Shown piece by piece: positions 10,180 through 19,507 of a stretch of DNA of 44,169 nt. Location of the stretch: the IMG/VR virus record IMGVR_UViG_3300042945_003593, positions 1 to 44,169 of that record. One strand, given 5' to 3'. The DNA comes from a virus. The notes under the pieces were generated by a model, which was not told the origin of the DNA, ran no database searches, and worked only from the letters and a program-made list of their open reading frames with translations. Numbering within the stretch: position 1 is the first letter of the stretch; each line of letters begins with the position of its first letter. Position numbers and translations under genes: made by a program.

Positions 10180-12183
10180 ATGCCAAACATAAACCTTACA
10201 AAATTAGTAACAAATCAAGATACCTTCGGTGAAATGGTAGAGAAAATAAACTCTAATTTTGATATTATTTCACAGGCACAAGGATTAAGGGGAGAAGAAG
10301 GAAAAAGAGGTGCTGCTGGAGTACCAGGACCTCCAGGTGTAATTGGATCACAAGGAACACAAGGACCTAATGGAACACCTGGTTCTCGTTGGTATTTTGG
10401 TGATACATTTACTACATTTGATAAAACAGGTACAAATGTTGGCGATTTCTTTTTAGAAGCCGATACTGGTTTTGTATTTGAAAAAATTTCTGCTGTTTCT
10501 GCTTCTCAATGGACTAATAGAGGAAGTATAACTGCTACAGGTAGTGGTGGTTCTGATTTGTTTAATATCTTTGAACCTACCGTTAATAACAAAACCAAAG
10601 TTATTAAGCCAATCAAAACAAATTATACTCTTGAAATTTCAGATGTCACAGGAACTTCTCCAACCTTTATCGTTGAACCTTTTTCTGTTGATGGTGCGGA
10701 TACTGCGGAATTTGTTTTAGGTGGTAGCACAACAACTCAAAATTGGCTACAAGAAATGGCTTTGAAGATTTATACTTCTGAAGGTAATGTTAGTTCTTCA
10801 ATTTATGGTGATGGTAAAAATATACATTTAGCCAATTCAACAGGACTTATCTATAATAAATTATATGGTTGGCAAAATCAATCAGGTTTTACTTTAACAG
10901 TTAATTGGGGTGGAGTTTTAAACAGACACGAAGAAACCTTAAAAATTGCATCTGTTCCTTCAGGAGATTCTAATCATAAACAAATAATTGATTTAACAGC
11001 AAATGAAATTCAATTAAATTCAGATTATACTTTTGTTAATTCTCCTATTACACTTTATTCAATAGACAAAGATACAATACCAACAGGCGATTTACAGAAT
11101 GGTATGTTAATTTATGATACAGATGAAAATGCTGTTCTTGCTTATGAAGATGGTCAATGGGTTAAATTAAGTACAACCTCCTCTGGTTCAACAGGATATT
11201 ATTTTGATGTTACAAGAGTATATGATTCATCTGGTAACACAAAGTCAATGGATCAAACAGCAGACACATCAACTACAGTTTTAAGGTTAAAAGAGGGAAG
11301 TGGAATAACTATTGATAGTGTTGGTATTTTAGAAGGAGGAACAAGTTATGAAGCTCTTGAAATAAGATTATCGTCTTCAAGTGCAACTGCTACTGATTAT
11401 TATGGAACAGTTAGAGTATATGATGAAGATGGAATAACTAAATTTTCATTACCTGCAAGTGGTAATGATATATTAGAATTACAGGAAGGAAATAATGTTA
11501 CCCTTACACAAAGTTCAGGTAAAATTATTGTAAATACTACATCAGGAAGTGGTTCTTCTAATTTTGAGGGATTCAAGTATAAGTGGGGTCAAGTTGGTAA
11601 CTTAAAACAACCTATAAAACTAAACAATACACATATTGAATATAGAAATATTATAGTTCAAAATGATGGAACTCTTGCAGATACAAAACCTTTAATTTTT
11701 GATCAAGTTGAAATTACAAAACCAATTTATACAAATGTTGTAACTGATAATACTCTTGGGCAAACAGTTTTTGTACCAGGTAAAAAAGGATTTTGGCAAT
11801 TTAATGTATTCGCTTTTGGTTTGGTGGAAATACCTGAAGAATATACGGCAGATGGTATTTTATATCCTTATACTATTGCTGGTTGTATAACTAAAAATAG
11901 CCAACAACATTCTTATATTTCAATAGCAGAAAGTTCTACTATCAGCCCAAATGCTATATTTGGATTGAATACAATTGGTGAGACATCACAATTTCCTTGG
12001 CCAACATGGACAATAAATTGTTCTGATATTCTACAATTAAATGATACAGATAGAATTACTATTGGTGTAGGTGGTTTATATGCTCCGACAGGTGCTCCAA
12101 ACTACTCTTACTTACCAGGTGCTCAATTAAATCTATGGTATATGTCAGGGTATGTAAGTGCTGTATATTTGGGAGATAATTAA
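10180..12183 (+). CDS. Tail fibre protein with short collagen-like neck
   Basis: A 667-residue protein with a good ribosome binding site (GAGGAAAAA just before the ATG). The N-terminus contains DTFGEMVEKINSNFD, a short helical segment I recognise from the virion-proximal end of phage fibre proteins. About ten Gly-X-Y triplets follow (residues about 36-69, from GLRGEEGKRG to GTPG), which should form a trimeric collagen-like neck. A WYFG motif and beta-rich domains come next. Residues about 340-460 hold a twofold repeat (FDVTRVYDSSGNTK and YGTVRVYDEDGITK, each followed by a L-E-G-x-x-I/V-T strand). The C-terminal 190 residues form a separate domain that probably contacts the receptor. It is the last gene of its operon, and its stop codon overlaps that of the convergent gene. 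Confidence 0.7.
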   Translation: MPNINLTKLVTNQDTFGEMVEKINSNFDIISQAQGLRGEEGKRGAAGVPGPPGVIGSQGTQGPNGTPGSRWYFGDTFTTFDKTGTNVGDFFLEADTGFVFEKISAVSASQWTNRGSITATGSGGSDLFNIFEPTVNNKTKVIKPIKTNYTLEISDVTGTSPTFIVEPFSVDGADTAEFVLGGSTTTQNWLQEMALKIYTSEGNVSSSIYGDGKNIHLANSTGLIYNKLYGWQNQSGFTLTVNWGGVLNRHEETLKIASVPSGDSNHKQIIDLTANEIQLNSDYTFVNSPITLYSIDKDTIPTGDLQNGMLIYDTDENAVLAYEDGQWVKLSTTSSGSTGYYFDVTRVYDSSGNTKSMDQTADTSTTVLRLKEGSGITIDSVGILEGGTSYEALEIRLSSSSATATDYYGTVRVYDEDGITKFSLPASGNDILELQEGNNVTLTQSSGKIIVNTTSGSGSSNFEGFKYKWGQVGNLKQPIKLNNTHIEYRNIIVQNDGTLADTKPLIFDQVEITKPIYTNVVTDNTLGQTVFVPGKKGFWQFNVFAFGLVEIPEEYTADGILYPYTIAGCITKNSQQHSYISIAESSTISPNAIFGLNTIGETSQFPWPTWTINCSDILQLNDTDRITIGVGGLYAPTGAPNYSYLPGAQLNLWYMSGYVSAVYLGDN

Positions 12184-12986
12184 AAACCTATAATCTTATA
12201 GGTCAATCCTATTCCTATTTGTGGCATTATAGTAAAGTTAGTGCCAAAACCAGCACCAATAAAAGGACCAATAATCCATTTATCTTCATTGATAAGTGGA
12301 TTTTTATTTAATTCTATCGGATTTACAAAACCTTCAACATTAAGAATTGCATTAGGATAATCTGTTCTTAATACATATTCGTACATATCATCGGAATCTC
12401 TTTTTCTTAAAGATGCAAAGATTGTTAAATTCATCTTATCTTCTGTAAGTTTATCATATAGAGGTTGTGCAAATGTACTATCAGTAGCATTCTTAATAAA
12501 AAGAACAGATTTACCTTTAATACTTCTATTCCAAGTTTTTCCAGAATCAAAAAAACTAAAATTTGCTTCTAATGTATCATTTTTTAAGAAAATTGGAGGA
12601 GTATTTCTTCTATCTTGTTCCATATCTACTAATGTACCCTCAATACTTACAATAGTTTTAGACATAGAGACTATTCTACCATTCATTTTTTGAACTTCAT
12701 CATATAATTCTTTATTTAGAGTTTTTAATTTATCAACATCAGAAACAAAAGATAATTTCAAATATTGAAGTTCTCCATTTTTATTTTTTTCAGTTCTCAA
12801 TTCATCTTTTATAGCCATTATGTTATTCTTTGAATATTCTACTTCTAATTGAGCAGATTTGCAACTACGAGAGGTAAATATCAATGCAATAATTAAGACT
12901 ATTATTAATAACCAATAAAAATATCTTGAATCAGATTTAATTTTTTGAATCATAGATTCTAAAAGATTTGAGAAGAAATTTAACAT
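12180..12986 (-). CDS. Membrane-anchored coiled-coil protein with beta C-terminus, unknown function
   Basis: A 268-residue protein with one hydrophobic segment at about residues 24-41 (YWLLIIVLIIALIFTSR), followed at once by a Cys. Residues about 45-130 form a charged, heptad-like region. The second half looks beta-stranded and ends in a glycine-rich, alternating hydrophobic tail (GPFIGAGFGTNFTIMPQIGI), reminiscent of a small outer-membrane-type hairpin. Inner-membrane anchor, periplasmic coiled coil and outer-membrane-like end together would suit a spanin-like lysis protein. They would also suit an exclusion or adsorption protein. This is inference from layout only. It is the last gene of the leftward fibre operon, starting one base after the stop of the 948-residue gene. 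Confidence 0.5.
   Translation of the reverse strand: MLNFFSNLLESMIQKIKSDSRYFYWLLIIVLIIALIFTSRSCKSAQLEVEYSKNNIMAIKDELRTEKNKNGELQYLKLSFVSDVDKLKTLNKELYDEVQKMNGRIVSMSKTIVSIEGTLVDMEQDRRNTPPIFLKNDTLEANFSFFDSGKTWNRSIKGKSVLFIKNATDSTFAQPLYDKLTEDKMNLTIFASLRKRDSDDMYEYVLRTDYPNAILNVEGFVNPIELNKNPLINEDKWIIGPFIGAGFGTNFTIMPQIGIGLTYKIIGF
12186..12203 (-). terminator. Weak intrinsic terminator overlapping the end of the leftward operon
   Basis: The inverted repeat ACCTATA-atct-TATAGGT is followed, read leftward, by five T residues. It lies in the last codons of the gene at 12180-12986, so transcription could stop as the operon ends. The stem is only 7 base pairs and AT-rich, so this is tentative. Confidence 0.35.
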
Positions 12987-12987
12987 A

Positions 12988-15834
12988 TTAAACGATAGTT
13001 ATATTACTGAATACCTTATAATTACCTCTGATTCTTACTTGAACTTCTCCAGTTCTTGCAGTTGCACCAAATGTAATCATTCTTTGTGTTGCTGTTGAAT
13101 TAGCAACATCTAAAGCAGCTTCATTGTAATTTTGAGGATCACCTGAAATATACTTAGAATTAGCATCTAACCAATCTGTACTTGAAGAACCTACAACTCT
13201 TAATTGTAATTCAAGATTTTCGGTCATTCTTATACCATCAACAAAATCTTGAGCTATTGTTCCATTTGAATTATTTATGCTAAACTCAACTTCAGTTTGG
13301 TTTATAATATTTCCAATTGTAAAATATGCCCAATCTTGACTTATGATAGTTGGTTCATAATTATCAATATTTGTAAATGTTGCATTTGAAGTTTCATCTA
13401 AACCAATCCTTACATATACTATACCTGATTTCGCAGATTGTCCAAATGTTACTCTTCTTATTGTTGCATTTGAAGAACCTAAATCCAAAGCAGAATCTCC
13501 ATCATTAGTAGGATTTTCTAAAGAAATCGGATTATATGCTTCATTTGCATCAACCCAACCTAAAGTCGGTGAAGAACCATCTACTCGAACTTGCAAAATT
13601 ATATTGTTAGACATAGTAGTTCCATTGCTTAAATCTTGATAAATGCCCGTAGCACCCTTAATTACAAGATTAACATACTTTTGGTCAGATATTGTACCAA
13701 GATTGAATGTAGCCCATCTGTAGCCCGAAATTCCACTATAATCAGGTGCTGTAACACTTACTAATGATATATCTATCATATCAGGACTACTGAAATCTTG
13801 AGATGTGTATTGATATATTCCACAGAATAATTGTAATTCTTCATTTCCGCCAGTTGTTAAGTCTTGTTGCGATTGAGTAGAATCATATACATTTCCATAT
13901 CCAGTTGTCGGATATGTATCTACACCAGATGTATATCTAACTCCTTCTTCTTTTGAAACATCATCAATAAATATCTTGTAAGCCGAAGTAGTTACATCAG
14001 TTATGTTTTGTATTCCAGTTGTACCAACACCTTTAGCATTATGGACACTTAAATCAAATGTTTGAGTTAAAGATGTACTATATGAATCTGCAATTATATC
14101 ACTTTCTGCATCTGTAAAATTAACAATTTGAGATAAAGCTGTAAATGGTAAAGATGATGTACATGATGAGTCAGTTTGTGGTAGTAGTTTTTCATTTACA
14201 TACGGACCTAATATTTTTACTATATGGTCTTTATGATAAAAGTAACCAACACAATTTTCAGCATCAAAACTAAATCTAATATTATCACCTTGTTCAAGAA
14301 CAGGAATACCTGAAACATATTTTGCACTCCAAACGCCTTTGACATCAATTGAACTCAAAAGCGGAGCTGAACTAATTTGTTCTACATAAAATTCAAGTTC
14401 TGCTGTTGTATTTCCAAAAGTACTATCATATTCTATACCCATCATATATTGAATAGTATCACTTGCTGGAAGAACTGAACCAGTCTTTGCTAATTCAAAT
14501 GTAAATTCATTATAAAGTTTTCCTTCAAAATCTTCATTTCCAGCAAAAGCATCATTTTTAACTAATTCTAATGATAATACTGAACCTGTTTCTGTTGAAG
14601 TTGTGGCTGGTGGATGAATTGAAGGTGCAACATTATAAACACTTGTGGAATCTAATGAACCATTGAAATCACAATATCCAAAAATTTCTCCCATTTCATA
14701 CGATCTAAATGGTTTTATACTTTGAATAATTGGTAATTCCTGATCTGTAAAAACATTTGGTTCTACAAGACCTGTATCATACCAACGAGCAGAAAAACCA
14801 TTTTGGGCTTCAATAGTATTATTGTTAAGTTGATTTGAAGGAATCGTTGATGGTTGAGATTCTATTTGGTTTAGTAAAAATTTATTTATATCATCAAAAG
14901 CATCAAGTATAAGTGTACTTGGTGTCCAAGCAAATAAACCATCATTCCAATTTCCATCAGTCGGATATGAACCAATATCGGAAAATGCTGAACCTTGAGT
15001 ACCTTGACCTCCAGATCCACCCGAACCACAACATATTTTAATTATTTTACCATCATCAATATCGTTTTGAATAGATGAATCATCCGATTGATGCGTTTTA
15101 ATTACCCAATAAAGTTCTTGATTGTATTTAAGAATTTGTTGACTAAAATATAATGTTGTATAATTCCAAGGATGGACAGTTAATCTTCTTCTTTGCACAA
15201 AATCTTTTGTAGTTACTACTGGCAAAGGAAATGTTGATAATGCTCCTTGTGAATGACTTAATGGATATAAAGTTGATGTAGGTAAACCATTTGGATAAAT
15301 CCAACAAACTCCAATAAAATAATATCCACTTGGAACATCTGGTGGTTCAGGCTCTGATGCTGGAGTTCCTTTTACTACTAAAAACTCTGTTCCATATAAA
15401 TCCAATCCTGAATAGTAAAAAGTAGGATCACCTTTTATACAAATTGTATCAATTCTTGGATGAGAACTTGTATTTGGTTCAATATAAATATTTGTATCTA
15501 CAACATCAACTGGAGTAGGTGTCCAATATGTTTTTCCCTGTAATCGAATTTTACCTTGAGTAACAGAAAGATATTGTGATGAAACTCCTGATGTTTGAAG
15601 AATATGACCACTCATTATAGCATCTTCTTTATTCAATTCAATAGGCTGTCTTCCATCTTGAGTGAATAAGGTTCCCTCTTCAATATTTATACTTATCTCG
15701 CCTTTATAAATAGTATCAGAAGTCCAAAGATTAAAATCATCTACATGATTTGTACCAATAGGTGGAACTTTAGGTCTTGAACTACTAATTATCTTTTCCA
15801 CTCTTCTCTTAAATTCTGTTATGAGAGATGCCAT
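12988..15834 (-). CDS. Fibre-like structural protein with duplicated C-terminal domain
   Basis: A 948-residue protein beginning MASLITEFKRRVEKI, with a beta-rich N-terminal third like the virion-binding parts of phage fibres. Around residues 275-285 there is a glycine-rich linker (GSGGSGGQGTQGS), a very short relative of the collagen-like stalks in neighbouring proteins. The last 250 residues contain a clear tandem duplication, about 707-813 and 835-939. Both copies share W-A-x-F-x-[LI]-G, L-Q-[VL]-R-V-x-G-S-S, W-[VL]-D-A-N and [VM]-[IT]-F-G-x-[ST]-A-[KR]-[ST]-G. It lies between a small protein and the membrane protein in the operon driven from 21257. A receptor-binding or decoration role is inferred. 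No enzyme motif is seen. Confidence 0.6.
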   Translation of the reverse strand: MASLITEFKRRVEKIISSSRPKVPPIGTNHVDDFNLWTSDTIYKGEISINIEEGTLFTQDGRQPIELNKEDAIMSGHILQTSGVSSQYLSVTQGKIRLQGKTYWTPTPVDVVDTNIYIEPNTSSHPRIDTICIKGDPTFYYSGLDLYGTEFLVVKGTPASEPEPPDVPSGYYFIGVCWIYPNGLPTSTLYPLSHSQGALSTFPLPVVTTKDFVQRRRLTVHPWNYTTLYFSQQILKYNQELYWVIKTHQSDDSSIQNDIDDGKIIKICCGSGGSGGQGTQGSAFSDIGSYPTDGNWNDGLFAWTPSTLILDAFDDINKFLLNQIESQPSTIPSNQLNNNTIEAQNGFSARWYDTGLVEPNVFTDQELPIIQSIKPFRSYEMGEIFGYCDFNGSLDSTSVYNVAPSIHPPATTSTETGSVLSLELVKNDAFAGNEDFEGKLYNEFTFELAKTGSVLPASDTIQYMMGIEYDSTFGNTTAELEFYVEQISSAPLLSSIDVKGVWSAKYVSGIPVLEQGDNIRFSFDAENCVGYFYHKDHIVKILGPYVNEKLLPQTDSSCTSSLPFTALSQIVNFTDAESDIIADSYSTSLTQTFDLSVHNAKGVGTTGIQNITDVTTSAYKIFIDDVSKEEGVRYTSGVDTYPTTGYGNVYDSTQSQQDLTTGGNEELQLFCGIYQYTSQDFSSPDMIDISLVSVTAPDYSGISGYRWATFNLGTISDQKYVNLVIKGATGIYQDLSNGTTMSNNIILQVRVDGSSPTLGWVDANEAYNPISLENPTNDGDSALDLGSSNATIRRVTFGQSAKSGIVYVRIGLDETSNATFTNIDNYEPTIISQDWAYFTIGNIINQTEVEFSINNSNGTIAQDFVDGIRMTENLELQLRVVGSSSTDWLDANSKYISGDPQNYNEAALDVANSTATQRMITFGATARTGEVQVRIRGNYKVFSNITIV

Positions 15835-15845
15835 AATTTTTATAT

Positions 15846-16166
15846 TTATTTGTTTTTAAGATTTATTTGACTCATCAATCCTTTTCGCATAAAGTTATTA
15901 TTTGCATTACGACTTCTTTTATATCCTATAAAAGCTGCTTCATTTTCTTGAAATTCCATTTTATGTACAACAATAGGATAAATTGCCCCTTGTATAAAAC
16001 TTTGAGGTGGAAATTCAATGCAATCATTAGATGAATATGTCCATATTTTTATGGGACATGTATTTGTCTTTGTACAATGAATTTGAAAAATCACTGTTTC
16101 ATCATTTTCAGGATAATATTCTATGCCTGATTCAATATGTAAAAATATGTCCGATGAATTTATCAT
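15846..16166 (-). CDS. Small hypothetical protein between two fibre genes
   Basis: A 106-residue protein with no recognised family. It is compact and probably beta-rich (FLHIESGIEYY, ETVIFQIHCTKT, CPIKIWTYSS), has three Cys in its first half, and has a basic C-terminus. A perfect GATATATAG motif ends only five bases before its ATG, closer than for any other gene here. If that motif is a promoter, the message would have almost no leader. Its position between two fibre genes suggests a small structural or chaperone-like partner, but the sequence itself does not show this. Confidence 0.55.
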   Translation of the reverse strand: MINSSDIFLHIESGIEYYPENDETVIFQIHCTKTNTCPIKIWTYSSNDCIEFPPQSFIQGAIYPIVVHKMEFQENEAAFIGYKRSRNANNNFMRKGLMSQINLKNK

Positions 16167-16171
16167 AATAA

Positions 16172-16180
16172 CTATATATC
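16172..16180 (-). promoter_or_regulatory. Candidate late promoter core GATATATAG (short spacing)
   Basis: A perfect motif copy on the minus strand, 5 bases before the ATG at 16166. The spacing is an outlier compared with the 22-25 or 40-46 bases seen elsewhere, so this copy may serve the 948-residue gene further on or be non-functional. Confidence 0.4.
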
Positions 16181-16197
16181 TTAATTTATTTTTAAGT

Positions 16198-19100
16198 TTA
16201 TTGAGGTGGATTGGGATCTGCTAATATTTGATAAGTAAACATAACATCCATTCTATATGTATATTTTGTAGGTCTATATTCAACAATAGCCCTATCATTA
16301 GTTCCAGTATAAACACCTAAAGTTGTAGAAGTACATGCATAGATTATAGCACTTTGTATATCTATATTTCCATCAACATTTGCACAATCTAAAGAACCTA
16401 CACCATTTAAATCACATTTAGATGTAAAATAACTTGTTATAGGTAAAGATATTGTAAGAGCTGTAGTATTTGTAGTATATGCTGGATCAAAATCACTTGT
16501 AACATCAACTTGACCACTCACATGCACTATACCACCTATACGAATATATTTAAAACCACATGCAGTCACGGTATCAAGATGCGTAGTTTCAAAACTATCA
16601 CATTCACCAATACTAACCTGATAATAATCATTAGCGTGAACAATTGGAGAATAGGTTCCAGAATCTATCGTGAATAGTGTACCAGGTCCCTGTCTTCCTT
16701 GAACTCCCTGTACTCCCTGTACTCCCTGTGTGCCTTGTGTTCCCTGATTACCTTGTGTACCTTGAACACCTTGATTTCCTTGTGTTCCCTGATTACCCTG
16801 ATTGCCTTGATAACCCCAATAACCTTGATCTCCCTGATATCCTTGTAACCCTTGAGTTCCTTGAACACCTTGAACTCCTTGCGTTCCTTGGTTACCCTGA
16901 TTACCCTGATTACCTTGAGTTCCTTGGGTTCCTTGGGTACCTTGAGTTCCTTGAGTACCTTGGTTACCTTGAGTTCCTTGGGTACCTTGAGTACCTTGGG
17001 TACCTTGTACACCCTGAATACCTTGATAACCTTGTGGACCAACTTGAGTATACATCACTTGTATTACTGTAATTATAGCAGAAGGTATGGCAGGATAAAT
17101 ACCTGTTGCTGCAGAAGCTTCTAATTGTATAGACGTATTATCCGTTGACCATATAAGCTCTAAATAATCTCCTGCATTCACAGTTAATAAAAAGTCCCAA
17201 GCCGCTACAACATATGGATTATTACTTTGTACAGTAACTTGAGTATCAGTATCTGAAATATTATTTCCATTTTTTTTGAGCCATATATTTACAGTATTAC
17301 CTGCACCTGCGCCACCAGTGTGATGTAATTGTAATGAGAATTGAATATCATATGTTCCAGCATAAGTAAATGTTATTTGTGAATCACTATTAATTACAAT
17401 ACCATTTGCTTCAGCAGTAGTTCTTACTTTTACAGGATAAGCTGTATTTGTTAATGCAGCAGTTTGATCTAAACTATCGAAAAATGAACCATAATATCCT
17501 AATACTCCACCTGCTCCTTGTTGTCCTGTAGTTCCTTGTCTGCCTTGAACACCTTGTGTTCCTTGAACGCCCTGAGTCCCTTGCGTACCTTGGTTGCCTT
17601 GGTTACCTTGAGTGCCCTGAACACCTTGAGTACCTTGAGTTCCTTGGTTTCCTTGATTACCTTGATTGCCTTGGTTACCTTGAACACCTTGAGTTCCTTG
17701 AACGCCCTGAGTACCTTGCGTACCTTGGTTGCCTTGGTTACCTTGTGTTCCTTGATTGCCTTGATTACCTTGCGTACCTTGGTTACCTTGGTTACCTTGT
17801 GTTCCTTGGTTACCTTGGTTACCTTGTGTTCCTTGAACACCCTGAGTTCCTTGTGTTCCTTGAGTTCCTTGGTTGCCTTGGTTACCTTGATTGCCTTGGT
17901 TACCTTGAGCCCCTTGAGTTCCTTGGGTACCTTGTACTCCTTGAACTCCTTGAACTCCTTGATCTCCCTTTAAACCTTGTGTAACTAAGATTGCAGATAA
18001 CCAAGTACCTTCATCGCCCCCTCCAGATTGTATTACTTGTGAAGTACTAGAAGATGTATATGCAGTTAAAAGTAAATAATCTGTGGTTCCATTAAGATAA
18101 ATAATTTTTGAACCAGTAACGGATCTACCAGCAACTCCAGTTGGTACTACTTCTTGAGCAATTGACATAGAAGTATTACCATTTTTATTTATTTGAACAT
18201 TTATTTGATCTGCTGATGCACTAGTTCCTACTCCATACCAAACACCAAATGATATTAAATAATAGCCTGCAATATTAGGTGTAAATCTATAATTAGAAGT
18301 ATTAAACCAATTTTGTGGATCATAATGATCTGTTAACTGAATAGTATTATCTACACCTGATGTTAATGTTTGATTATCTGCTAAAATTGCTTGCATTACA
18401 TAATCACCAGCAGCAGTCACTGCTCCAGATGGTCCTTGAATCCCTTGGATACCAACTCCTTGAATCCCTTGTACACCTTGAGTACCTTGGGTACCTTGAG
18501 TTCCTTGATTGCCTTGATTGCCTTGGTTACCTTGGTTACCTTGGTTACCTTGATCACCTTGGGTACCTTGATTACCCTGAGTTCCTTGAACACCTTGATC
18601 ACCTTGAGTTCCTTGAGTTCCTTGATCACCTTGGGTACCTTGGTTACCTTGAGTTCCTTGAGTTCCTTGAGTTCCTTGAGTTCCTTGATCACCTTGGGTA
18701 CCTTGATCACCTTGGGTACCTTGTGTGCCTTGGTTACCTTGAACACCTTGTGTTCCTTGTACACCTTGTGCTCCTTGATTACCTTGAGTTCCCTGATTAC
18801 CTTGTGTGCCTTGGTTACCTTGAGTTCCCTGATTACCTTGAGTTCCCTGATTACCTTGAGTTCCTTGTGTGCCTTGAGTTCCTTGTGTGCCTTGGTTACC
18901 TTGTGTGCCTTGGTTACCTTGAGTTCCCTGATTACCTTGATTACCTTGTGTGCCTTGAGTTCCCTGATTGCCTTGAGTTCCCTGATTGCCTTGGTTACCT
19001 TGAGTTCCCTGATTGCCTTGGTTTCCTTGAGTTCCCTGATTACCTTGATTACCTTGTGTTCCTTGTACACCTTGTGTTCCTTGTGTACCAACACCACCAG

Positions 19101-19491
19101 TTGATGGTCCTTGAACTCCTTGTACGCCTTGTGTCCCCTGTCTTCCTTGAGTTCCTTGAACACCTTGAGTACCTTGTGTACCAACACCACCAGTTGATGG
19201 TCCTTGAACACCTTGAACACCTTGTGTACCCTGTCTTCCTTGATTTCCTTGTGTTCCTTGAACGCCTTGAACTCCTTGAACACCTTGAGTTCCCTGAGGA
19301 CCTTGATTTCCTTGTGGACCCTGTATTCCTGAACCTCCACCGATAGAAGGTCCTTGTGGACCTTGAATACCAATTCCTTGTGAACCTTGTGTGCCATTAG
19401 TTATTGTTGGAGTTATGTTTTGATTTACCCAATAAACTAATTCATCAAAACCTCCACAACATGTATAATTAAAATTAGAAGAGTCAGCCAT
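16198..19491 (-). CDS. Long collagen-like tail fibre (Gly-X-Gln repeats) with two C1q/TNF-like domains
   Basis: A 1097-residue protein made of three collagen-like stalks (about residues 33-356, 503-660 and 817-935) alternating with globular domains. The stalks are Gly-X-Y repeats in which Y is almost always Gln and X is mostly Thr, Asn, Val or Asp. The inserts at about 357-502 and 662-816 have jelly-roll features of C1q/TNF-like trimer domains (YRFTPNIAGYYLISFGVWYG with later strands; ITFTYAGTYDIQFSLQL). The C-terminal 160 residues (GFKYIRIGGIVHVSGQVDV) form another beta domain, probably the tip. The protein should form a long trimeric fibre. It follows the gp6-like gene by 16 bases in the same operon, so it is probably baseplate-attached. 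Collagen-type stalks are common in phage fibres, but such a uniform Gln in the third position is unusual. Confidence 0.75.
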   Translation of the reverse strand: MADSSNFNYTCCGGFDELVYWVNQNITPTITNGTQGSQGIGIQGPQGPSIGGGSGIQGPQGNQGPQGTQGVQGVQGVQGTQGNQGRQGTQGVQGVQGPSTGGVGTQGTQGVQGTQGRQGTQGVQGVQGPSTGGVGTQGTQGVQGTQGNQGNQGTQGNQGNQGTQGNQGNQGTQGNQGTQGTQGNQGNQGTQGNQGTQGNQGTQGTQGTQGTQGNQGTQGNQGTQGNQGTQGNQGTQGNQGAQGVQGTQGVQGNQGTQGTQGDQGTQGDQGTQGTQGTQGTQGNQGTQGDQGTQGTQGDQGVQGTQGNQGTQGDQGNQGNQGNQGNQGNQGTQGTQGTQGVQGIQGVGIQGIQGPSGAVTAAGDYVMQAILADNQTLTSGVDNTIQLTDHYDPQNWFNTSNYRFTPNIAGYYLISFGVWYGVGTSASADQINVQINKNGNTSMSIAQEVVPTGVAGRSVTGSKIIYLNGTTDYLLLTAYTSSSTSQVIQSGGGDEGTWLSAILVTQGLKGDQGVQGVQGVQGTQGTQGAQGNQGNQGNQGNQGTQGTQGTQGVQGTQGNQGNQGTQGNQGNQGTQGNQGNQGTQGNQGNQGTQGTQGVQGTQGVQGNQGNQGNQGNQGTQGTQGVQGTQGNQGNQGTQGTQGVQGTQGVQGRQGTTGQQGAGGVLGYYGSFFDSLDQTAALTNTAYPVKVRTTAEANGIVINSDSQITFTYAGTYDIQFSLQLHHTGGAGAGNTVNIWLKKNGNNISDTDTQVTVQSNNPYVVAAWDFLLTVNAGDYLELIWSTDNTSIQLEASAATGIYPAIPSAIITVIQVMYTQVGPQGYQGIQGVQGTQGTQGTQGTQGNQGTQGTQGTQGTQGTQGNQGNQGNQGTQGVQGVQGTQGLQGYQGDQGYWGYQGNQGNQGTQGNQGVQGTQGNQGTQGTQGVQGVQGVQGRQGPGTLFTIDSGTYSPIVHANDYYQVSIGECDSFETTHLDTVTACGFKYIRIGGIVHVSGQVDVTSDFDPAYTTNTTALTISLPITSYFTSKCDLNGVGSLDCANVDGNIDIQSAIIYACTSTTLGVYTGTNDRAIVEYRPTKYTYRMDVMFTYQILADPNPPQ
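16690..17040 (-). repeat. Collagen-like repeat tract 3 (Gly-X-Gln)
   Basis: The third stalk, about 39 triplets before the C-terminal tip domain. It includes a short interruption with aromatic residues (GYQGDQGYWGYQG). Confidence 0.85.
17510..17985 (-). repeat. Collagen-like repeat tract 2 (Gly-X-Gln)
   Basis: The second stalk of the same fibre gene, about 53 triplets, mainly Gly-Asn-Gln and Gly-Thr-Gln, placed between the two globular inserts. Confidence 0.85.
18425..19395 (-). repeat. Collagen-like repeat tract 1 (Gly-X-Gln)
   Basis: About 108 codon triplets encode Gly-Thr-Gln, Gly-Asn-Gln, Gly-Val-Gln and Gly-Asp-Gln units. On the + strand it reads as endless variants of CCTTG(A/G)(G/T)T blocks. 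Synonymous codon changes are frequent. Confidence 0.85.
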
Positions 19492-19507
19492 ACTGAAAGT
19501 TTAGAAT

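Noticed and set aside
17510-19395. CRISPR-like short repeats
   Set aside because: The repeats have 9-base protein-coding periodicity with synonymous variation and no spacers of constant length. They encode collagen triplets.
16665-19397. Long overlapping reading frames on both strands inside the collagen-like gene, including Leu-rich and Lys/Val-rich ones
   Set aside because: They are frame shadows of the Gly-X-Gln repeats: simple periodic composition, no own ribosome binding site, and a real gene already occupies the DNA.
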